The notes beneath the pieces are model-generated. The model was not told the origin of the DNA. It did no database searches and worked only from the letters and a program-made list of their open reading frames with translations. From Thuidium tamariscinum (taxonomy: Eukaryota; Streptophyta; Bryopsida; Hypnales; Thuidiaceae): a DNA stretch of 64,000 nucleotides. Each line of letters begins with the position of its first letter. Within the stretch, counting starts at the first letter, position 1. Shown here piece by piece: positions 56,061 to 64,000 of the stretch. Position numbers and translations under genes: made by a program. The stretch lies in assembly GCA_947034885.2 (NCBI GenBank), contig OX344753.2:25498347-25562346 (forward strand), given 5' to 3'.

Positions 56061-57753
56061 GAAGTGAGCGTGTCCGTCTCCTCCAACAGCCAGCATCTTC
56101 ACCGGCTGGGGGCCAAGCTTCTCCGCGATCCTCTCATCTTCCTGTCGCAGTGGTCGTGTTTGCGTCCGCTTCAAGTCTTCAGTTCCTACGCATTCGAATT
56201 GACTTGCCGATTTCTTTCTTTCATTTTCCAGCTCTTCGCATTTTCATTGCAAGTGGAAATTCTCTGACGGGCGATTCTTCGGGTTCGTTCCTGTGCTCAC
56301 TGTAATTGAAATTGTACTGTACTTGCTGAATCTTGTGCAACACAATTCGACAATGAATTTGATGCTTGGATGAGATCGGCACATTTTTCTCGCTTTGCCA
56401 TTCTGCATATTCCGTACATTGGTATATGCGCTGCTGAGTATGGTGACGAAGCTGAAATAGGGATACCTCGAGTGTGATCGTTTACTTTGGTGATTAATTG
56501 GCAGTGTAGACGGTTTTTCATCTTGTGCTGGAAATTGCGAGCTTGAGAAATTTCAGCCTGATTGATCTTTCGCATCGCCAGATTATAGAATTGTGGACGG
56601 TGAGAAGGACCTGAAAGGAAATTGTAATTTCGTTCCTGAATCTAGTGCAGAGCATTTTGAGGATGAATTTGCTACTTGATGAGCTCGGCACAATTTTCTG
56701 GCGTTGCCATTCTGTACATTGGTATATGCATCGTTGTGTTTGTTGACTTAGTTGAAATAGGGATGCATTGACCGTTCGGATGCGATCGTTCTCTTTGGCG
56801 ATTGATTGGCAATGTGGACAGTTTTCCATCTCTTACTGTGAAGTGTGCGTGGAGAATTTTCTGCTTAATTGACCTCTCGAATGACTAGAACATAGAATAG
56901 AAGACTGTGAGACTGTGACACATGTGAAGGAATTTGTGTATCTTGATAGCTCGATCGAGATCTGTCTGTTGAAGTACCTTGGACGCAACCCTAGATTATA
57001 CCTAGCTAGCTGCAATTGGCTTTTGCGGGCATGCTGGAGGGATGCAGGGAGTTTTACCTGAATATCAGACAAGTTTTCGGATTTATTTGCACCGTTATTT
57101 TACATGAATTAGGTGAAATCCAGTATCTAAAATAGGAGTGATCGGTTTGCGTTTGAGCGCTTTCTGGTTGACTGATCGAGAACGGATTGGCAGTGTTCAC
57201 AGTTTGTCATCTTGTGCTGGAGAGCATGTGTTGAATTTTTTCAGCTTACTGCATCGTTGACTACCAAAACATAGAATTGAGAACATTGAGAACGACCTGA
57301 GGGAAACTTGGATCTCCGACAGAATTTGAAGGATTTGATATGGTTTGATGGCTTGATCGACGTTTATCTATTTCGTCGCTTGATGTTAGTGCCTTGGACG
57401 CATCCCTAGATTTAGCTTAGCTAGGCTACAATTAGATATATGTTTCTTATGCAGAGATTGGTTTACTTGTGCCACACCTGAAAGGATTTAATCCTGAATT
57501 GCAAGATGCCAGAGTCCTTTGTTTGTGATTCTCCGTGTCGCTTCGCCTTTTCACCAATTGAATGCTCTCTAGATTAGTGCGTGTGGTTTCTGAACTTTAA
57601 GTTTCTATTGGTCGGTCATTGTTACAGGATTACGCAGGCGGATTGGGAGCTTTTATGTAATTTTTCCTGTTTTTCAAATGGCTGGCCAGGACGAATGGCT
57701 CTTTTGATCGCTTCAAGCAGGGCGTCAGAATTCGCTTAAAAAGATTTCGATCG
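56061..57753 (+). promoter_or_regulatory. Leader region of the metal transporter with three diverged tandem repeats
   Basis: This 1.7-kb stretch is of intermediate GC content and has no long frame. It holds three related units at about 56320-56600, 56635-56890 and 57120-57265. Each contains GATCG followed by TTGATTGGCAGTGT-like sequence, then GTTTxTCATCTTGTGCTGGA. It probably includes a transcribed leader with one or more introns, but the splice sites cannot be placed. Confidence 0.45.
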
Positions 57754-60700
57754 ATGCCGCCCCGATTCAGCTATGGCCTTTCCTCCAGACATACGAGTTT
57801 CTTCCTCAGTCGTATGGAGGATGTGCTCTGGACTGAGACGAATTTCTTCTTGATTTGGCCTTCGGAAATTCTGACGTTGAAGTGCCCAAATTTGCCTTTG
57901 GTCAGGACATTGTCATCATCTCGTGGTTTACATTTCAGCTCACACTCCAAGGAAGGATCTCTGAACTTTTCAAATCCTGCAGAGAACGAAGATGGAATAA
58001 ATAGAGCTGCGGCAAGATCCTCATCCTCATCTTTTTCTCATGGGAAAAACCGAAGTTTCAACGTCTTTGGGTCAAGTGGTGAGAAATTACATTCCAGTGT
58101 TGCTGACATCAAGGAATTCTCTTTTAATGGATCAAAATCTACCCCGGTTTTGTTTAGCGAACATGCCACGGCCTCGATGCGCGGCTGGAACGTTTCTATT
58201 GTTAAACCCAGAGGTTCAGAGGAATGGAGACGGGTTTGGAGTGATGGGAGACGAACTCACATGGGCCATGCCCATGCCCATGACGGCCATGAGGAGAAGT
58301 CTGGCTCTTACGGGGATAAGGTCTTGCGTTGGGGACTTTGGACGGATACGCTATTAACCATCTTCAAAGGCGCAGCAGGTTATATATCTGGTAGTACGGC
58401 TATTATTGCGGACGCGGCACATTCTGCGTCGGATATTGTGTGTGATCGGAACCTTGCATGATAGTACCCCTTGTTATCTTCTCAAATTTTAATAAGGTGC
58501 CTCGTTCCATTTGTAATCGTCACAGCAGTTCATGCTCTTGCTTGCGAAGTCGCTTGGATTTTCACGATTTGCAAGTGCTCGACAGAACAGTCGCTTCTCT
58601 GAGTACTTTCTGAGGATTCACGTTTAGGATTCGCTTCTTGTTTACTTGTGACCTGCAAATCGATGTGTTAGCAATATCATATACTTGTTGCTACAATATC
58701 TTCCACATGCAGGTTGGAGAGATGCTAGTGTTACTGCGATATGTCTTTGGATTACGCACTATGTTCTTCTGTAGGAAACTAGGATGATTTAGTGATCGTT
58801 GACTTGTGATTGGCATAATTTGGTCTAGGTTTTGAGTGGAGTTGCACTGTGGTCGTCCAGGGCATCGAGTGCTCCACCTGATAAACAGCATCCGTATGGT
58901 AAATGTCATGTACTTGACTGAATTTTTTTCACATACTTTATTCATAAAGTGCACATGTATGCGGAGCTTGTACGCTTTTGAGTGTAAGGCGAGTTAGATT
59001 GTTTTTTCTCCATGGGCATAAATGCTTAGAGGAATATCACGCAAAAAAACCTTGATGGATGTTCTGCGCCGCGCAGGGGATTTTGATGACATCGTGCAGG
59101 TTTAGTGATGTTTATTTCTCCCTGCTCACTTTTATTGGTGTTTTTCATTCTCTGTGATACAGGTCATGGTAAGATTGAGACAATGGGCGCGCTGACTATA
59201 TCAGGTCTGCTATTAGCGACCGGTGGTGGAATTGCATGGAGTGCAGTTGATACTTTGCAGGCATGGCACGATACTTTAGTACATCAGAATACTATGTTAA
59301 CCACATTGATTGTTTACGTTTAAGTTAGCACTAATACAGTTGCATAAGAATCTGATGAGGCCTTTTTCCATCAAGCTTGTCTCGTCCACCTCTAATGTAG
59401 GGCTTGGGAGCAATGCTGAAGACCTCGATCTGAAAGAGTAACCAGTCTCATAGGCCCCTCAGTTTGTTTAGTGCTCATGTTTTGTCTAACTTATGCACAT
59501 ACAATACATATCATGCGTGCTCACATTTGATCTGTTTTCTCTGAAGGTCATGATACCCGCAATGTTAGCTGTTCAAGACACAGTTCAAACAACAGTAGAC
59601 ATTGCTGCAAACCTGGGAGGTCACAGCCATGATCATGATCACAGCCACGGAGTTATGGGACATACGCATGGTCTTGATATGGAGCATATGGGGGTTGCGC
59701 TATTGGCTGCGATTGTAGGAATTGGGGCCAAAGAAGGGTATGCTCTTTGTATAAATACTTGTGTATACAATACTGACTCATCGGGGATATTGCAATTCAC
59801 TGTTGGAGAATTTTTGAATATTCAATTAATTTCTTTTGTAAAATTTCTCTCTGTGGATTGTCTGATTGACTGTACGTTGTATTTGCGACCTTTGGGCATT
59901 TTGGCTGCACGGAAATCTTAATCTCTTGCCCCGGTTTGACTCATCTTTGTCTGTTCTAATCCCTTTCTCTTCTCACTCTGATTCTTTGTACCAGACCTGC
60001 TGTGTGTTCTATTTGCATAATTTACATTTGTGAGTTGTTAATTTAAGCTTGTTTTTGTGGCAGCTTATACTGGGTTACTAAAGCTGCTGGAGAGAAGGCA
60101 GGAAGTGCCTTGTTGACAGCTAGTGCTTGGCATCACCGCAGTGATGCCATTTCATCCGTTGTCGCTCTCATCGGTGTCGGTAAGACTTTGCAGTACGCTT
60201 AACACTCGGTCACAGGGTGTAGGATTCATTAATGTGTCACATGTAACAATGTTCGGGACTTAACATTTTGATCATTTGAACAGATGACATCCGAATCGCA
60301 ACATCTAGTGAAGATGTTCTACATTCGCTAATACCTGTATTATGTTTGTTATTTCCTATCAGGTGGCGCTATGATGGGTGTTCCCTGGTTGGATCCAGTG
60401 GCGGCACTGCTTGTATCTGGAATGATCGTAAAAGCAGGCCTGGAAACCGGCTATCAGAGGTATATTATTGATGTGACTTTAGTTCTTTAATCTCCACCTT
60501 CTTTCGTTGCCAGGTTCATCGTTATACAGTGCTTTATCAATTTGTATTTTGGTTTACGCGTCTGTCTTAATCGGCCACGTTGTGTATATCTCATCAACTT
60601 AAGTTGCGTTTGACGACATGCAGTATGCAGGAGCTCTTGGACAAGGGGCTATCCGAGTCGGTCCTGGCGCCCATTCGCAAAACCGCTTTCGGAGTTGACG

Positions 60701-63011
60701 GTGTTGAGGTATTGAACCCGGCATGCTGAATTTATTCAGAAGCATTTGACTTGAATTGATCTTTTGAGTATATCCGTGAGTGTTTGAAACTCGTGTCGAT
60801 ATTCTGTTTCATTCTGTACCTTACGGGACAAAATTGAAATGCAGGGTCTTAGTGTACCGTACATTGCAACAGTTTCAATCTACGCAGAAAGCATGTTAAT
60901 TTATGCAGTCTAGGGCTGAATGACCGTAAACGTAACCCTTTTTTGAATTGTCAACCAAATTGTCAAACAGTCCTCACGAAATAATTTCACTTGTACGCAC
61001 TTGTGTGTTCTATGTCGTCTTGAGATGGAAGGATACTAGTCTAGAGTTGTGAGTATCTAGGCGACAAATTTTACTGTAATTTGAATTCAGAGTTATGGTT
61101 GCTAGTCGAGGGGATCTCTAGTGTGCGGTTTATGCATATTACATTATATTGTACCTACAGGGTATCCACCAATTGAGGGGCCGGCGTATGGGTTCCACTG
61201 TCCACGTTGATGTTCACATAGAGGTATGGCATTCTGTAGACGTTATTTAAGCACGATTAGCTTGAGCAGTAATCTTGAAACTTTGATTTCTTCGCACTCC
61301 ACTCTTGTCATGGCTTCGTAGGTTTGATATTCTTTTGTTACATATTCTTTTTGCTGTGTTAAATGTCGGGGGTATGCTTTGCTCTGCATGAGGAAGTTAC
61401 GGTTGAAGGAAGCTTGGTTTGGTTTGTTAGGTGGATCCATGGCTCAGTGTGAGTGCAGCTCATAATATTGGAGAAGCAGTTAGACAGCAACTGCGAATGC
61501 ATCATCCAAATGTCACTGAGAGTTTTGTCCATATAGGTTAGTCTAAAGGCCTTATTTCGCAATTGAAAAAGTTGAGTATCTTCTAAAGAAAATCTTCTTA
61601 GAAACTGTTTGTATCTATAAATCTGTTTGTTTCGTTTCTGCAATTTTGCACGTAGTATTTATGAATAGAAATAGTGAATCCATTAAAAAAATCTGCTTCG
61701 TATTGATACGTTATCATCTTCCAACACCAAAAACTCCAGAGAGTGAAACCTTTTCGCATTACTGCATATTTTCTTCTTGTAACTCAGTTTTCGTCCGCAT
61801 CCAGATCCAGCGGATGGACGACCAACATCATTAGCCCCTGGTGAGCTGGAGGTTGAGTCTGTTGCAGCAGACAAGCATCACTATGATGACCATCTGCACT
61901 CAAACCAGCATTTTCGAGGAAATCATCACGACATAAAAAACACACTTGGTCACTCCCATGCAAATAACCATGACAAGAGCACTGGTGGTGAAGTTGAAGA
62001 AGATGAACACATGAGGGACCTTACCGGAGTTGGACCAAAAGCTGAAACGTTTGCATGGGGTGGCACAATGTCAAAGGATGGACACGAGGCATTTAACGAC
62101 ACTGTGGGTACCTTGCGGCAATCTGAAGTAGAACGCTTTGTGCGAAACGTACTTCACGCCAATTTTCCTGAGGCAAGTTTCTCTAGACTCGTTGCAGCAA
62201 TTTCCAATCTCTATGGATAGTGGTGCATTTAATTTATGACTTTTGGTATGTACAGTAAGTACATTGGTGTATGTCATTTATTGTCTCCTGAAGGGGAGAA
62301 ACTAAGCAATGGTTTGAAAATGTATAAAGTTGTGGAACCCGATGAAAGCAAAACATGTTTATAAGCAATAGTAAGATGTTTGGGCCCATCATTTTAAAGA
62401 ATGAATTTCTTACGTCTAGTGGAATAGTGACATGTGGTTATAGGAGTAGCGGCACTCTTTGATTGTCGAATGGTCTCTAAATTTTCACTAAATGAGGGTC
62501 ATACAGAGGATTGTTTCAATCTTTATACTTCTTGATTCTCTTGAGAACTTATGAGTAGGAGGGGTTTTCTGGTAGTAACTTCCAATATAGAAGGCGGTAT
62601 TTCCAGAAATACACATGGAATAATTGAAGTAGTGGAAAGACTAACTAGGTTGCTTTTTAAATGCTGCTGCAGCTAGTGAAAGTAGAGGACGTCACTTGTC
62701 ATTTTCTGCACGGAAATGTGGTTGCGGAAGTGGGAGTCTCCTTGGACCCCAAACTTTCGATCAGGTATTGCCTGTTTACCCTACAAGTAATTTATTCCAG
62801 TTTACGTATTGTTTTCTGTTTTTCAAAATCATCTGCTTTTCACATTGGGAAATTTAAGAAATTGTTTCTTTCTTTCTTATTGTTTTGTAGAGATGCCATG
62901 CGACATGCAAGTGACATGGAGAATTGTCTCCTCCGTGAGTTGAAAGACCTATCAGCGGTCAGCTTACATCTGAATCTGAGCAATAGCAATTCATTAGTTC
63001 AAGGCCTTTGA
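57754..63011 (+). CDS. MTPC1: Metal tolerance protein, cation diffusion facilitator (MTPC1/MTP6-like)
   Basis: Twelve exons join in frame to 696 aa: 57754-58437, 58829-58898, 59163-59260, 59547-59737, 60064-60179, 60363-60459, 60624-60708, 61161-61223, 61431-61536, 61805-62172, 62673-62764, 62891-63011. The N-terminal 165 residues are serine-rich and could be an organelle-targeting region. The CDF core follows: GYISGSTAIIADAAHSASD (metal site HxxxD at 223-227), HPYGHGKIETMGAL, a His-rich loop at about 308-333, and AWHHRSD (HxxxD at 371-375). The C-terminal domain has GIHQLRGRRMGSTVHVD. HxxxD in both sites fits Zn or Fe/Zn rather than Mn members. The family exchanges divalent metal for protons across membranes. 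A second His-rich insert lies at 528-559. The introns after exons 3 and 10 appear to use GC donors. Closest in motif order to Arabidopsis MTPC1, from memory. Confidence 0.9.
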
Positions 63012-63261
63012 TCCTCTGATACCAGTAAGTCAACACAAATTGAATTGTAGAACCTCCTCCCAAAGTTATTTTAGGGTTGGAGTCAGAGTCGAGACTGCAG
63101 TTTCGACTGCATTCAGGTCTCGGGAGACATGATCTCGGACAACTCCTCAGAATGACGATACTTATTATTTAATGCAGGCAAGCTTCTTCGAACCCTGCTT
63201 TCATAAAGCCTCCGCACCTTGATTCCTTGATTCAAATGTTTGAAAAAAAATGGTATGAAGA

Positions 63262-63267
63262 AATAAA
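63262..63267 (+). terminator. Candidate polyadenylation signal of the metal transporter
   Basis: AATAAA lies 250 bases past the stop, in the last GC-richer sequence before AT-rich spacer resumes. Confidence 0.45.
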
Positions 63268-63299
63268 GGGGTGATAAATTGGTCTTATCATTTTAGAGA

Positions 63300-64000
63300 T
63301 ATCCTCTAGATTTAATGTTATATTCTTTTGACCTTGTGTGTGTAACTATATTTTTTAATCAATGGAGTACATCCTACAACCATAAACTAATTGTAAGTCT
63401 ATAAATTTGAATTTTCAATCATCACACATTGGTGGATTTGAGTAAGATATTGAGGTTGGAAGTTGATCACAAGTTCAGTAGTGAAGTGATGAAATTCTAA
63501 GAATTAGATAGAGTTGTGTCCAACTAAAGTAATGCAAGTGAAGAAATCTTGTATATTTATTTATTTGCATTTGTGTAGCTGCAAATAGAATTGAATAGAA
63601 TTTAGGGTTAAAAGAGGGGACTAGAGTGAACTTGAGTTTCCCAATTAAAACTCCAATGTTGGCCAATCAAACCTTGGCTTCAATGTAGAAACTAGAGTAT
63701 ATTTGAGTTATCCAATCAAAATTCCAAAATTGGCCAATCAAACTTTGATTTCAAAGTGAAGACTTGATAAAATTTGTAGAATTTAAAGTAGGACTAGAGA
63801 AACTTGAGTTGCCCCATTAGAACTCCAATTTGGTCAATCAATAGTTTCTTGTCACAAACTAGACCTTTGGATATTGAGAAGCATATGTAATTGACAATCC
63901 GAAATCATTCATGTACGTAATATAGGAGCATCTTGATTTAGACATTGGTTGTTGGTTTGAAACTTTTAACACTCTTAATTGTACCATTGTAACAATAGAT
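63300..64000. repeat. AT-rich spacer with a degenerate tandem repeat
   Basis: At about 63610-63850 some three units of 65-100 bases share AACTTGAGTT, AAAACTCCAA and GGCCAATCAAACTTTG. No gene is seen to the end of the window. Confidence 0.6.

Overview
This is nuclear DNA of a land plant. The genes are split by GT-AG and a few GC-AG introns. The eS10 ribosomal protein genes carry telomere-like promoter boxes of the kind known from plant ribosomal protein genes, and the metal transporter, IST1-like and thaumatin-like proteins are plant types. The base composition is AT-rich and the spacers are packed with short non-autonomous DNA transposons. I lean towards a bryophyte such as a moss, but the window alone does not prove it.

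Layout. 1-27262 is dominated by a segmental duplication: block A (about 699-9450, its left end hidden by a transposon) and block B (about 20152-27262). Each block carries one small thaumatin-like gene (6876-8039 and 24874-26048, both plus strand, three exons, 217 aa). The two blocks differ mainly by transposon insertions, so each gives the empty site for insertions in the other. Between the blocks lie nested transposons (10315-11739, 12709-13116, 15535-16194), CACTA-type hairpins and a broken Mpo1-like (DUF962) pseudogene on the minus strand (17418-17775).

29787-34426 (minus) is a six-exon IST1-like gene (1018 aa): an ESCRT-III-like N-terminal domain followed by a very long charged tail with five 26-residue repeats. 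35389-47000 is mostly transposons and AT-rich spacer, including TTAA-flanked elements and a GC-rich inverted-repeat island at 44795-46752. Two eS10 (RPS10) genes lie in the same orientation (47295-48627 and 53246-54562, minus strand), about 6 kb apart. Their flanks have diverged but an approximately 880-bp core looks identical. 57754-63011 (plus) is a twelve-exon cation diffusion facilitator (MTPC1/MTP6-like metal tolerance protein, 696 aa) behind a leader region with three diverged tandem repeats.

The genes have no obvious common pathway. They are ordinary plant genes for defence-type secreted protein, endosomal sorting, translation and metal transport, scattered through transposon-rich DNA. 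The most unusual content is the transposon record. At least three DNA-transposon families (here called M, T and P) have insertion sites that can be read directly against paralogous empty sites in this same window. M and T make 4-bp target duplications and P is flanked by TTAA. None has a visible transposase here.
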